Source: Bryopsis sp. KO-2023 (lineage: Eukaryota > Chlorophyta > Ulvophyceae > Bryopsidales > Bryopsidaceae). Taken from it: 64,000 nucleotides of DNA. Both the position numbers and the translations under genes were made by a program. Location of the stretch: NCBI GenBank assembly GCA_030272585.1, contig BSYQ01000001.1, positions 2,480,001 through 2,544,000 of the forward strand, in the 5' to 3' direction. The notes under the pieces were generated by a model that ran no database searches, was not told the DNA's origin, and saw only the letters and a list, made by a program, of their open reading frames with translations. The number at the start of each line of letters is the position of its first letter. Positions within the stretch are counted from its first letter, which is position 1. This document shows positions 46,985 to 58,733 of this stretch, in pieces.

Positions 46985-47193
46985 CGTTCTCTCGCTGGAC
47001 GAAAAGTTGCGTTTTCGGGCGAAAGGTGTGTTTCAGTTTTGGTGACAACCTTGGCGATGTTTGTTCTCATTTCGTGCAACGGACATCATTTCGTGTAATT
47101 AAAATCCTCCAATTACCAGCGAGTTTACAGCAAATCAGCCCAACACAAGGCTGGGTCGTGCGGGGTCGAAGCTCGTTTTCGTTTTGAAGCAAT
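46985..47193. promoter_or_regulatory. Short bidirectional promoter between UVRAG and ERGIC3
   Basis: Only 209 bases separate the two start codons, which point away from each other. The stretch is CpG-rich compared with the flanks and has no clear TATA box near the expected positions. Both genes act in membrane traffic, so shared regulation is plausible but is inferred. Confidence 0.65.
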
Positions 47194-48927
47194 ATGGCGC
47201 CTCTCCTAAGCAGGCTGAAGGCTTTGGACGCGTATCCCAAGATAAACGATGATTTTTTCAAAAAGACGCTCTCGGGAGGCGTCATAACATTGGCCGCATC
47301 CCTTATCATGGTCTTCCTCTTCGCGTCGGAACTACGTAGGTAACGGGAGTCGTCATGAAACTGACTCAGTGCGTGTTGACGGTCGTCTGGATGCTTTGAC
47401 TGGAGCCGCAGCTCACAGTCCAGATCTTTTCCAGGCCTCTTCTTGACGCCAAAGACGCGGCATGAACTCAAAGTCGACACGTCGCGGGGGGAAACTATAG
47501 ACATAAATGTGAGTCCGCGAGCCCCTCTGTGGTGTGAAATCATGAACCATGGGGCACTGAAACACTCGCTTAGAGTGAAAGTGGCGGCGGACAATATCTG
47601 GCACTTGCGATGTGGGAACTCTTCACGACTCGACTGAATGTGTTTGTTTGTCGGCACCCATGCAGTTCGATATCACTTTCCCGGGGATGCCTTGCGCCTG
47701 GATGAGTCTCGACGCGATGGACATCAGCGGGGAGTTTCAGTTTGGCGTGGTGCGAACAATGTGCTGTGTTGAACAAAAGAACGCAACCACGCCGTGTGCA
47801 TTTGAATCAGTGGGTATGATGGTGTTCCCTGCTTGATTCGGAGCCCAATACGCTTGTTTGTGAGATCTGGTGTGTTTTATTGAGAGGTAGGACCATGAAA
47901 TATACAAGAGTCGCCTTGGAGAAAACGGCAAAGCGATTAACGAGGGTCAGAAGCACGACATGTCCCCACCAATCCACGAGGTCGTTCCGAAAACTGCGGA
48001 GTACTGTGGATCGTGTTACGGCGCGGAAGAGGAATCTGGGCAATGCTGCAATACTTGTGACGACGTAGGGAAAAACAAATGGACCTCTGGAACTGCACAC
48101 CCATCTAATCCGCGTAGTGTTTAGGAGTTGGAGAATGAGAAACGAGGTGTGCCTTTTAGGTACGGAGTGCGTACAAGAAGAAGGGTTGGGGATTCAGTAG
48201 ACCAGCCATGATTGAGCAATGCCTCACGGAAGACCATGAGCAAGAGGTTCGGGTTCAAGCAGGCGAGGGTTGCCGTATGTGGGGCTCGCTCAAGGTCAAC
48301 AGAGTCGCTGGCAACTTTCATTTCGCTCCTGGACGATCGTTTCAGAGAGGAGCCGTGCACGTGCATGATATGCAGCCGTTCAAAGACAAGAATCTGGACT
48401 TCACGCACACAATCAACCATTTGAGCTTTGGAAAGGCGTATCCAGGCATCAAGAACCCACTGGATGGTGGAAGAATGAATCAGGTTAACCCCGAAAATGT
48501 GCAAGGGAAGCCTGGCATGTTTCAATACTTTTTGAAGGTATGCCTTTGTCAAAACGATTGTACGCTTTCGTTATTTCTTGAAAAAACTTTCAGCTAAACT
48601 GTTCACGCTCCTTTGCTGAAGGTGGTGCCTACGATATACTCAGACGTAAGGGACAACAGCATCAAGACAAACCAGTTCTCTGTCACAGAGCATTTCCACA
48701 CACCCCAGGCCATGTCTGAACGCAACCTTCCGGGCGTGTTCTTCTTTTATGATCTTTCACCTATCAAAGTTTACATAAAAGAGTACAGAGAATCCTTCAT
48801 TCATTTTCTTACCAGCGTCTGCGCCATCATTGGAGGAGTCTTCACCATGTCAGGTTTGCTCGATGGGTTGGTGTATCATGGACACCAAGTTTTGAAAAAG
48901 AAAATAGAACTTGGGAAGCTCAATTAG
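47194..48927 (+). CDS. ERGIC3: ERGIC3/Erv46 cargo receptor of COPII vesicles
   Basis: Integral membrane protein cycling between ER and Golgi that, with Erv41/ERGIC2, retrieves or carries cargo. Exons: 47194-47335, 47435-47508, 47666-47749, 47891-48064, 48160-48537, 48622-48927; 1158 bases, 385 residues, nearly the human length (383). Two membrane segments are seen: about residues 25-47 (GGVITLAASLIMVFLFASEL) and near 345-370 (TSVCAIIGGVFTMSGLLDGL). The luminal part has the family blocks DITFPGMPCAW, CGSCYGAE, CCNTCDD, WGSLKVNRVAGNFHFAPG, VHVHDMQPF, LSFGKAYPG and PLDG, with the Cys pairs intact. The C-terminal tail is short and basic (KKKIELGKLN). Every splice site is GT-AG with matching phase. 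Start ATG 47194 gives the conserved LKALDAYPKI N-terminus. Confidence 0.97.
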
Positions 48928-49734
48928 AGTTGTTTGAGTGGATACAAATAGGGAACGTGTTTTTTTTAGAGGGTGGGGTTAGTTTGTGTTCTTTTCGTGG
49001 GTTCAGGGCTTGTAAGAGTTTAGACGGAGTTCTAAACTCCTTTGCGTACTTTCGTGCTTCTGTGAAGCGTCGAATGGGACATGATATATTACTTTCCAAA
49101 CTCATACTTTTGTTATGCATAAGGAGGGTCTATCACGCAAGGGCGAATTCATGTGGCCGACCTACGAACGAAAACATAAAATAAAATAAATTTTTTGCTT
49201 ACGACAGATGCACAGAAATAAAAAAGCTCCTACCAATACCAACAATAGCAAAACAGCAAAAGAAAGCTATTCTGCCAAATGATGCCAGAAAACCCACAAA
49301 AGAAAGTGCGAAAAGAACCCACAGACTTCTGATGAAAGGAAAGACTGAAAAAGAAATAAAGAACACCAACACCCAGATCTAACAATCCAAAACATTCATC
49401 CACAAACAGGAAGAGCCCAAAAACAGAAAAACAGGAAGCCTGTTTCTACGATTCCTTCAAACAGAATCTATTGAACCTTCACAACGATAGTCTGATTTCA
49501 TGATGGTGCACACTCACCTGAAAACGACCTATCTTTTCCGATGCTACTCCCATCTGTGCCCACGTCAGGATCAGGCGCACCGATCCACCAACTCTCCAAA
49601 TACAAAGCTGTTTCCTGACTCACTGCGATAGCATACCCGAGTTTGTTTAGGTTCGTGGGCCTGACACTCTTTAACTCTTGATCGAGGAGAGTGTCAAGCG
49701 AATCGACTTTTTGTTTAGAGACTTAGAAAGTACA
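48928..49734. other. Intergenic region
   Basis: ERGIC3 3' flank and upstream region of the Alba gene. 49190-49480 is A-rich on the + strand. The 200 bases before 49735 are more balanced and likely hold the promoter. No gene seen. Confidence 0.4.
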
Positions 49735-51975
49735 ATGAGCGCACCTGTACAAAGAAGGCACCACGATATTGAGCAGCAGGATGATTACAGTGAATACAGC
49801 GAAAATGGCGAAAATAACCCGGCGGTGGCGAACACGAGAATCCTTGGCACGAACCGCAGTAAATCGCGTGGCCGGAAAGCAGAAAGAAGTCCGTTTCAAA
49901 CACTGCAGCCTGCGCAAACCGAACCGGTGCCTCATGAGAATTTGAGACAGCTGGTGGCGTGGGATCCACGCCCAGAACAATATGCGGTGAGTTTTTTTCG
50001 GAACGTTTTTCCGAAACGTTCTCTTGTGCATTGTTCTGCGCCAGTCACTCATTGCCTCAAAACTTTTCCGGTGGTATGGTAGGCCGTTCCGACAGAAGAC
50101 GTCAGGTGGGATTCCAGGGAGGACCGCTTGCTCCACGAGTGGACGAACAGCGAAAACACCCACCCTGGCGAGCAGCCATTCTACACCTCTTACGACCACT
50201 CTCTGCGTGCGGATCACCGCCGCCACCATTCTTGTCCAATACATTACGAGCAGCAGCATTTTGCACCACCCTTGGTACCTTTCCGCAGCGGGGAATTCGA
50301 TACCAATACACCCTATCAGCACGAATGTCAAGGGCGCCCGCTGCGGCCCAGTGCGCCGGAATTCAGACCGATCAGAGCGGCGCATCATAACACAAGGGTC
50401 GCCCCCCAAATGGGGTACCAGTTTCCAGCACAGCAGCGAGTCCCTCCTGTGCGAAACCACCTTGAGCAGTCGGTGCAATGCAGGCCTAGGCCTCCTCCGC
50501 CGACATATCGCCACGACAACACCCCAATGATGCAACAAGATCCCATGTGCCGTAGGTGGGCTTGCATGTATGCACCTCTTTCGAATCCACCCCCCTCGAA
50601 TTCGCAGAACTACTGCTGGGCAGGGCCGCAAAGAGTGCCTCACCATGCTACGAATATGACGATTCCTTATAACCCTTCCGTCGGAGAGCCTCTCCGTGTT
50701 CACCCCGTTGCGGCCCCATTCCGCGATCAAGATCGTTGGGGAATTGCTCGGCCCAGGTCGCCCCAACAGATTCCAGAATTTGCTGACGAAACAGCTTCGA
50801 TGATGTCCCACGATAGCCCGAGTCGATTCGCACAACCCAGGCCTGCTGTAGGACGGGATGTTAGAGGAGCAGTGGAGCGGGGGGTAACTGGAGGCTTGGA
50901 GGTTCTGGGGTGTATCGATGAAAGACGATCAAACAGCCACAGTGAGTGCATGACTGACGACCTTTGCAGTTTTTCAGATGGGGATTCTTCCAATGGCGAG
51001 GGCAAACCCTTCGAAGAAATCGAAACTGAGGTTTGTTTCCTTCGCTTAACGTCTTGTCTCGTTGGCTCTCCCCCAGCAGTGCAAATTATCAGTTTTTTTA
51101 AATCAGTTTCTTTGCTGTTCCAGATCAGAGTCACTAGCCATGGAAACCACAGAAGGGCCATTCAGTATGGAAAGGCTTTATTTCTGGTGAGCATATGTCG
51201 GGGACAAGCGCTTTGGAGAATTTATATGGAGGCATTGTGAAAATGTCCTTTAGTGAGTGTGATGCTGCTTAGGTACATGGATACAGAGATGTTGTTGTCA
51301 GAGCCCTTGGTCGAGCAACAGAGAAAGCTGTTCGAATCGGTACTGCCTCATTTGTGTGCAGACACAAATATTGCCCAGTTCATTTTCATGGCTTCAGTAA
51401 TGGTCTTTTAGATGCAGGTCTAGAAACAAAGAACAAAAAATGCCTGCTTGTAAATGTGTGTTTGTAACTGAGTGTTTCAATGGGGAGGGGGAACCTGCAT
51501 AAACTTGAAAAAAGTTTTTTTAGTTGATTACAGGCCGAGCGGCTTCTGAGGCAACGAATTGATCGTCAGTCAGTCAGTCAGTGCGAAATTCTGGCACGCA
51601 GTTGATGGTCCACTTTGCAGACTGTGACTGCATTGATTTGTTGAAAAAGTGGGATCTACCGGCATGTTCGCATTTGATTTGGGTCTGTGTTTTTTTGTCT
51701 CAGCAAGTGGGATCGCTGAAGAAGTTCCTGGAATCCACATTGTCACAAGGACTGGGGTGATGAGATTCGTTCGACAAATCCGGCCAAACTATCATGCTCC
51801 ACCCAGACCTGTGTCTGACATAGCATCGTGCATAGGCGTTCTGTTGACAACCCAGGTGCCAACCTTCAATGAAACGTATCAGATGGGAAGGCCTGGACAC
51901 CCTGATGTTGCAGCGGCTTTGGAAAGGAGCGGAGAGAATCGACCGGGACGTAGGTTGATCCAGGCATATAACTGA
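49735..51975 (+). CDS. Alba-domain protein with long disordered N-terminus
   Basis: Predicted nucleic-acid-binding protein. Exons: 49735-49986, 50083-51030, 51124-51186, 51273-51339, 51704-51975; 1602 bases, 533 residues, phases consistent. The Alba domain starts at about residue 401 and is built from the last three exons: IRVTSHGNHRRAIQYGKALF, VHGYRDVVVRALGRATEKAV, RIASGIAEEVPGIHIVTRTG. This matches the family pattern (I.VT..G, ALGRAI.KAV.IAE). The roughly 400 residues before it are low in hydrophobics, rich in Pro, Arg, His and Gln, start with an Arg/Lys-rich RSKSRGRKAE, and look disordered. About 60 residues follow the domain and are Pro/Gly/Arg-rich. Alba proteins bind RNA or DNA (plant Alba, RNase P/MRP Rpp20/25). 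The binding target is not deducible. Start is the ATG with no upstream in-frame ATG after the preceding stop. Confidence 0.85.
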
Positions 51976-52149
51976 GTGTGTGCTGAATATTTTTTTAAGG
52001 GTTCCAATTGTACTTATGAGACTTGATGCTGGTTGCGTCATTACATCAGATGCACCATGTCTTGCAGTAACTCATGCACACCAAGGCAATTGCCCAAACA
52101 TTGTGGATTTGAGTTGATTTGATTTGGGTGATTTGGGTATTTTCCTGAT
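51976..52149. other. 3' flank of the Alba gene
   Basis: AT-rich with direct short repeats (TTTGGGTGATTTGGGTATTT near 52121). No gene recognised. Confidence 0.4.
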
Positions 52150-53480
52150 TGGAAGTGTTTCTTTGGCTCAAATTGATGGTAGCATACTCCAGTAAATGGA
52201 CTTGGTGTTTGAAAAAAGTGGATGTTTTGATATAAAGGTGGTATTCACCGAGACGGATGGCGGCCTGCAAGATAGATGGAACGTCAGAAGTGCATCACAC
52301 AAAGTGAACGACGATGGTCTAACTACATACCAAGCGAGTGCAGCGATTTCGCAAAATTGATCAGCACCACACACAAGCGGTGCACACAACAAGAAGGTCC
52401 CAAAGACCAAACATATAGTATGGAACTTGATGCTTTTTGGGAACTGTTTTTTTTGTTTTGCCTAGATGGGATTGGATTGACCTCACGAATTTTTTTTTTT
52501 CCGACAAAAAACCATGATGATTCTCTCCATAATCCATTCAGCGTCTTGTCTGGGTTGGATTGACTTCAGTTTTTGGTATTTTTTTTGCTCCTCTTGAAGC
52601 TGGAGGACTACATGTGACTTCACATTGGGAGTAGAGGGTTGAGTCAAGATATGCCTTAGAACGGCTTGTGAGTAGTGATGGATCAGTTGCTCTTTCCTTG
52701 GGGCATTCGTTTTTGTTTGTGAAATAGAAAAGAAATACATAGTGTAAAAACTTGATGCTGAGTCTGAGAAGCCCACAACAAAACAATCTCCCCCCAAAAC
52801 AAAATAAGAAAACAAAACAAAACAAATCACTCCATCGTTGTTTTCACTGCCCTTATCATTTCTGATGTTGATAATAATGAGTTCCATGTCAACAGACTAA
52901 TTTGTAGGATGCCAATGAAAACAGCTGTTGGCTGCAGCTGGCAAAAATACTTTTGACAATGGTCAATTGAATCTGGATTACCATTCCATCGCACTCTAGC
53001 AGCGGGGCATGGCCTTCAGAAATATATCAAGAGGTGACCCTGCCAAAACATGCTGTGTCAATTTGCTATGGTTCTCAGTAAAGCTGGCACAGATCCCGCC
53101 GCAGACTTGCTCCTCAACTTCCCCAGTTCATTGATGAACATACAGCTGATGGACTGAAGCAACCCAATCCATCCCCCCCAGAACAAAAAAACCTTTGTTA
53201 CATCCTTACCTCGACCCTCCATCACAAAAGTTTCCCAAAGCCCCCGTACCTGCACTCCATCTGAACCCAATCAACAAACGACACCAATGGAGAAAATCCA
53301 TCGTGGTGGCAAAACGTGGTTGAGAACTCCACCTCTGCGTGTCACTGGACATGGTCTGAAGAACAGCGGGATTTCCGTACAGCTGTTCTGTCACAATCCT
53401 GGAAAAATCCTCTCATCGCGTTCTTGACTGGACAACGCCACATCCAACGAGGTGGTCCGGCCAACATTAAGGATTTTTCC
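52150..53480 (-). CDS. Possible multi-exon gene of unknown function
   Basis: Not recognised. On the - strand four exon-like segments with protein-like composition lie in order: about 53460-53240 (FSRIVTEQLYGNPAVLQTMS, then RFATTMDFLHWCRLLIGFRW), 53153-53064 after an AG acceptor (SISCMFINELGKLRSKSAAG, then SVPALLRTI), about 52690-52500 (LIHHYSQAVLRHILTQPSTP, then LQLQEEQKKYQKLKSIQPRQ) and 52257-52155 after a CAG acceptor (AAIRLGEYHLYIKTSTFFKH, then QVHLLEYATIN). The leucine-rich helices would suit an all-alpha repeat protein. I could not close the splice phases or find a firm start and stop, and short + strand frames overlap here. Treat as a lead, not a model. Confidence 0.35.
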
Positions 53481-54083
53481 GAGCTCAGGATTTGTGTGTG
53501 TGGAGGGGGGGGTTGCAGAGGTGGGACAGTGACCATTTCGAGGCTGTTTGTGCTGAACGCTGGAGCGGTTTTGGTGCAGGGGCAAGTATCGCCACTTGTT
53601 GAGGAAGGAAGCCGCCACCATTGCTGGTCTGGACTCAACCAGTTCTCATCGCCTCAGCACAGTTTCGTTTGGTCGCCTGGCCAGCACGGTTTTTACCGTC
53701 TGTCGAGATGCATCCTTGCTCGCCTGTCCGGGACTGGCAGCTCAGTCGATCGATCGACAGGACCTCTCTGGATAGTTATCTACTGTGCGGTGACGAAGAC
53801 TGAGGCCGGCTTTTACCTTACATACGAACGAGAGATCGTTTATTTTTCCAATTGCACGGTTATCCCCTGGCATTTGGTAGCATGAGAACGGCGACCTGGT
53901 GGATCGCTGGTCCATCGCAGTCGGTCCTGTAGATTGGCGGTAATCATCGTCATAACGGGAAGTGCGAAGCAGTCGGAAAGTCCCGATAGTAGTGGAAGAA
54001 ACCTCGTTTTATTCTTGCTCCTACGTTGCGAGCGTTTGCTCCGACCTTGAGAGATCGTAGAATAAAGCGAGGGGTGATATATT
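53481..54083. other. CpG-containing region, probable promoter area
   Basis: About 600 bases. A 189-residue + strand open frame (53316-53885) crosses it but has no family features and conflicts with the - strand segments. Composition from 53640 to 54080 (more CpG, fewer T-runs) suits promoter sequence for the + strand small gene and perhaps the - strand candidate. Confidence 0.35.
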
Positions 54084-54469
54084 ATGGATATGCTGTCGCT
54101 GCTGCGTGGATTCTGTGCAGCGCCCCCGCGATACGTGAGGGATTGCACTTACGAGCGACTATTCCGTGTGTGGTCCCTGGAACAGTCGCAGGCTTCCATG
54201 TCCTTGTATCAGGTAACGAGAACTATAAATATATCTAAACATCGTTTCAAATCTTTGATGCATTTTAGTGCTGTATATTTCTGTTTGAAGATTTTATTTT
54301 TTTTTGTTCTTGGAGTGCACTCGGCTTGTGATTGTGAGAGAGACAATGCACATTGAATGGTCATTGTCCCAAATCCATGCACCCAAAACACACACACGCA
54401 CAGAGATATAAAAAATTGGCTGCACAGAAACTGTATCATTTGCTGGAGTTTGGTGAGAAGCCTGAGTGA
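54084..54469 (+). CDS. Possible small protein (56 aa)
   Basis: Two exons, 54084-54212 and 54428-54469, join in phase 0 across a GTAACG...CACAG intron to give 56 residues: MDMLSLLRGFCAAPPRYVRD at the start, then a charged, aromatic-rich segment (YERLFRVWSLEQSQ) and a short acidic end (LLEFGEKPE). No signal peptide or clear membrane span is seen. I do not recognise it. Support comes from an upstream CpG-rich region, good splice sites and amphipathic composition; against it stands its small size. Confidence 0.45.
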
Positions 54470-55609
54470 TGGTGGTAAGTGCAAGCATAAGTCTGAGCAT
54501 TGCTTCTGGCTGCAATCAAACACTGAATTTTTGTCCTATGAAGTAGGAATGTCTTTATTTTGTTTTCGCAGTATTCCATACAATGAAATTGCAGTATTCA
54601 CATCATGTTGTGATGTTGTGAAGTCCAAAAGGTTTTTCTGTCTCTTTGCTTCTGCCGGTGTGCTGTCGTAAGAATTTATCTGTCATCAAATGCTGCTGTT
54701 GAAAAGAGTACCAGATGGATTGGCGCCACAATTGTAAACTTGTTGGGATAATGTAACCTAGGTTGTAATCATTGTGTGTTAATCTTTCGTCATTTTGCAA
54801 AGTGTGCGACTGAGGTTCAGAAATGAGTTTTAATTGGTTGGCTGGCTGGCTGGCTGTCATCCATCCCTTCAGAATTCAAACTGAATTTCGAGCACGACTC
54901 AGATACAGTGTGCATCTTCGGAAAAAGATGGTTACAATTGGACTCATCGAAAGCAGTGTATTTTTTTGAACTTAGTCGGTCCGAAAGTGGCCCTAAATTT
55001 GGATATTTTACCTTCATTTGGCCCTATTGTGATCCCAATTTGTACCAAAAATGAGAATTGTCGCCCCAACTTCGATGATACAAACTCTAGGGTGTCTAGG
55101 AACACAAAATTGACTCATCTCTGTTGTGAGTTCTGTGGAAGTTATCTTGGATGTGGCCCAAATCCAATCAAACTTTCAGTTAATGTGGTCCTCTTGTGGC
55201 CCAGAAATTTACCATTCGATTTTTTGGTGGCGGAAAAATACACTGGTCGAAGGTGAAGGTATGGGGAGAAGGAAAAGTGGGAAGTGAGCAGTCACGGCGA
55301 AACTGTGAGGAAAATCGAACAATGATCAGCCAGATCAATAATCCAGCGTACTGCGCGAGTTGTCGATCAATGCATACTTCTCAATGTACACAGCTTTCAT
55401 CTTCCAGATCGGATTAGTGAATTGGTTGGATCCTTGCCAGTTTCCTATTGAGAAAAAACCCAGCGCCTGTTCGAAAGTGACGCAGAATCTGAGGCTCTGA
55501 TGCCCTGTCACTCTTACGTAATAAACCTTTTTAGTGATAATCTACTCTGACGACCAGTGGGGTTTTTCTTGCTTTCGAGAATTGCGGGATTTCCTAGTGG
55601 AGGGCAAAC
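54470..55609. other. Intergenic region
   Basis: About 1.1 kb with no gene recognised. A short (GGCT)n tract lies at about 54837-54856. The last 150 bases should carry the 5' UTR and promoter of the next gene. Confidence 0.4.
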
Positions 55610-57469
55610 ATGAGAACTTACGGGTCGCTGGAGATGGACTCCCCTGAGAAGAACTCCCTGCGCAACCCGTTCGACGGCTTGCGCAAGCCGGAAAAGCAAC
55701 TGTCGATGAAATATATGATATGGGAAGTACTCAAGGAATCCCCGTCGGGGCTCACCGTGACGGAAATAGTGCTGGAGATGGAGAGAAAGAAGTTGAAGGA
55801 TTTCTCGGGGAAACGCAACGCCCAAGGCCAAGTCTCTGGGGACCTGGTGCGTCACAGAGAATTCTTCATCCAGGACCCCGACCGCAAGGTTTGGTACGTG
55901 CGCCCGCTGGCGCCCTCGCGATGGCTGGAAGCGCCCATGCTGACGAGAAGCAAGTCCAAAAGAGGGAGACCCACGAAGCAATCCCATGCCATTCGGAACG
56001 CATCGTTGGCTGACAAGCCCAAAGGGAAGACTCTGGTGGGGGCCAGAGTCAGCGTTTGGTGGGCTGGGGACAACACTTTTTTCAACGGGGAGATTGTGGC
56101 TTTCGAAAACGAGAGCAATTCCTACACTGTGATTTACGATGATGGGGATGCAGACAACGGCATTCAATTCAGGAATTACGAGGTGGTGTGGAAGGATGGC
56201 CGGGTGCAACTGGTGAGAGTCTACGAAACGGATCAGGATGAAATGGAGCTTGCAGGGAATGCGGTTCAGTCACGGCTGTTGTCCAACGGAATCACGGAGA
56301 CTTCGCATGGAGGAGCTCTGATCGCAGCCGATGCTGCTGCCACCACCCGATTGGGATCTGGCCAGTCCCCCTCGGGCCCTGACCTGAACAGAGACGTGGA
56401 TGTGGCGGCGGAGAATTTCGAAGGTGGCGAAGTGATGAATCTTGAACATGACATTCCAGAATTCGATGATGTGATGGACGAGAGGGGGGAGCCTCAACGC
56501 TCGGCGGAACGCCCGGAAGCTGGGTTGAATTCATCGGTTCGCACACCCAGCCTTGACAGAGCCTCTTCTCCGCTCGTTAACAAATCTCCTGTATCGACGA
56601 TGCCACATTCTGAAGCTGGGCAGGGAAATGGGTTGATCAAACCACGTCAATTTCTGGAATCAGCCATACGGTGTGCGGATCATATTTGGGAGACGGTGTC
56701 TGCTTATCAAGATCAGCACCTCGACACGATGGACCTATACAATCGAATGAGAGGGACCCCGCTGGATTCTGTAGACTTGCCGACGATGGGGGAATTGGCT
56801 GCCAGGGTGGAGAGCACTGCTGTTGATTGCGGGCAGTTTGCTGTGGCCATAGAATCGGAAACTTCTGGGATGAATAGATTCATGTGGTTTTGCATCGAGG
56901 GATTCATCAAGAGTGCAGAATCTATGGATGGATACTTGCACCAGCTGTTAGAGTTTGGGCAGCGGACCCTGAGGCAGTTGGTGGAGTGCGTTCCGGATGA
57001 GAGACTACATGATGTCCAGGTTAGCATTTGTTACAGTTGTCGATCCAAATGGATTGATCCCGTCAAGATTGGTTGTATGTATATCAGGGCATCGATGTTA
57101 GTTTCGGAAGAATCGTGTGCATACTTGGCTCCATCTCTGATGGTGCTGTTCTTTCGGGGTTGGGTTGGTGGTGGTGATTAGTAAACTCCCTGAAGAATGT
57201 GAAAAAGGTGGTTGGGGGGGGGATCTGCGTATGACATATTGGTTGCAAGTCACAAATTATGTATCGGCCACTGAAGAGTTCTTTGGATGGTTGAATGAAA
57301 ACCTGTACATATACCGCATCTGCATCTACTGATTGGTGTTGATTTTGTTGATGTTGATCAGGACGTGATGGATTCAACATCGCCGTTGCCTGGTCAGAAT
57401 TCGCTGCAAAAACTGAAGGTTGTTGAGCAGCAGATCAGGGAAATCACAGGAATCCTCTCTGGTGCCTGA
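55610..57469 (+). CDS. Winged-helix (HARE-HTH-like) plus Tudor-like nuclear protein
   Basis: Predicted chromatin-associated protein. Exons 55610-57019 and 57362-57469; 1518 bases, 505 residues. Residues about 30-105 (MKYMIWEVLKESPSGLTVTE, then DLVRHREFFIQDPDRKVWYV) fit a winged helix of the HARE-HTH or related type. An AT-hook-like KRGRPTK follows at about residue 120. Residues about 145-200 (GARVSVWWAGDNTFFNGEIV, then YTVIYDDGD and FRNYEVVW) look like a Tudor or Agenet domain, which usually reads methylated Lys or Arg. The middle (about 215-340) is acidic and Ser/Pro-rich, likely disordered. The C-terminal half (about 345-505) is helical, with FCIEGFIKSAESMDGYLHQL and a final coiled segment. 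The first ATG gives a sensible start. The exact HTH family is uncertain. Confidence 0.75.
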
Positions 57470-58733
57470 TGGAGGCTAGTGCAGTACGGCAGATTTTTGT
57501 CCATTTTTAGTTTCGCTTTCACGTGGAGATGAGAAGGAGTTCTCTCAATTGGTCCCCAGACGGCTGTGGAGAATGTACTTGTGTGGAAAGGTTGCAATTT
57601 TTCTTTTTTAAAATTTTCGATCCTCTTCAAAAAGAAAAAAAAAAGAAAAGAAGATGAAGAAGAAGAAGGAAACGACGTGCATGTTGATTGATGAGGTTGC
57701 TGTGGCAGTGATCCAACTTGATCACGGGAAAATTCATAAGTCATGGTTGCAGCGGAGGTTGGAGATGTCCTCTTTCCGGATGAGTCCAGGGACCGCACCT
57801 GGATTGCTCTTGTGTGTGCATGAATTCTCCCTTTACCTTTTTCCTCCGATATGTCCAGGACGTGACTAGGTGCAGAATAGGTATATCTTTTCTGCAAATG
57901 TCGACGTGGAAAGTGAATTCTGTCGCTCATAATTTCTATGGACAAGAAAAAGGAGAAGGATGCTTTATCGAGAAACCCCATGGATGGAGGACTCGGCTCG
58001 ATTGGAGTTATCGGATGCATGGGATATCCTTTGTCATGGTGGTTGGCTCTTAGTTCCTGTTGAGCTGTAGGGATGGTGGGTTTTCAGCGAAAATTAAGCA
58101 ATTAGGGAAGAGAGTGGTGCGCTCTGGTTGTGGGCGTTCTTAGTTAGTCCTTTTTTTTTGTGGCAAAGCCACATTGAAATGCCTTCCTAAAGGCGCAATC
58201 TCTGGTGTAACGTGTGATGCTTAGTCGAGTGGGATGTATGGAGGCTGCTGTAATTTGGGGTGGGAACATAGGGGTTCAAAATGAAAGGGTTCAATTTTTT
58301 CGCAGCTTTCTCAATTTGCCCCATTTTTTTTTCCTTTCAGAGCTGCAGGTATGGAAAGAACAGCCCTGTCCTGATGGAGCAGATGATATCACCCTCTTGA
58401 GGGGGATATCACTCTTCTAAAGTGTGATATTGCACCCAAGTCTCCAAGTTTCAACAACCCCAAGTTGCCAAGACAGGCCACTCTCGGAATCCATCGAAAA
58501 AACCTCGTTCAGAATGGGACCGGTGCAGGGACGATGATACGGGATTGGGTGATGTGGCGTGACGAAAAGCACACACACTATCTGAGATCCGCGTATGATG
58601 CGCCGAAATTCGCTCAACATAAAACCGACACCGCGATCTCATTAGCCACTCTGTGTTCTCGCCTCTTCCGTCCTGTGCCTCGATCGCAAGTCTCGTGTTG
58701 ATCCCCTCCGCAGCTCTTCCAGCTTCTTCAACT
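57470..58733. other. Intergenic region
   Basis: About 1.26 kb. A/G-rich around 57620-57670. Near 58150 and 58320 there are T-runs. From 58480 to 58733 the sequence is CpG-richer and probably holds the PSBQ promoter and 5' UTR. A 98-residue frame on the - strand (58747-58451) is antisense to this promoter and is not supported. Confidence 0.4.

Noticed and set aside
49723-50835. 370-residue open frame on the - strand opposite the Alba gene
   Set aside because: Antisense shadow of the CpG-rich exon 2. The + strand frame splices in phase into a recognisable Alba domain.
53316-53885. 189-residue + strand open frame
   Set aside because: No family features, no splice continuity, and a poly(G) tract is translated as a glycine run. 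It crosses what looks like promoter sequence.
55514-56209. 231-residue - strand open frame
   Set aside because: Shadow of the winged-helix/Tudor gene exon on the + strand.
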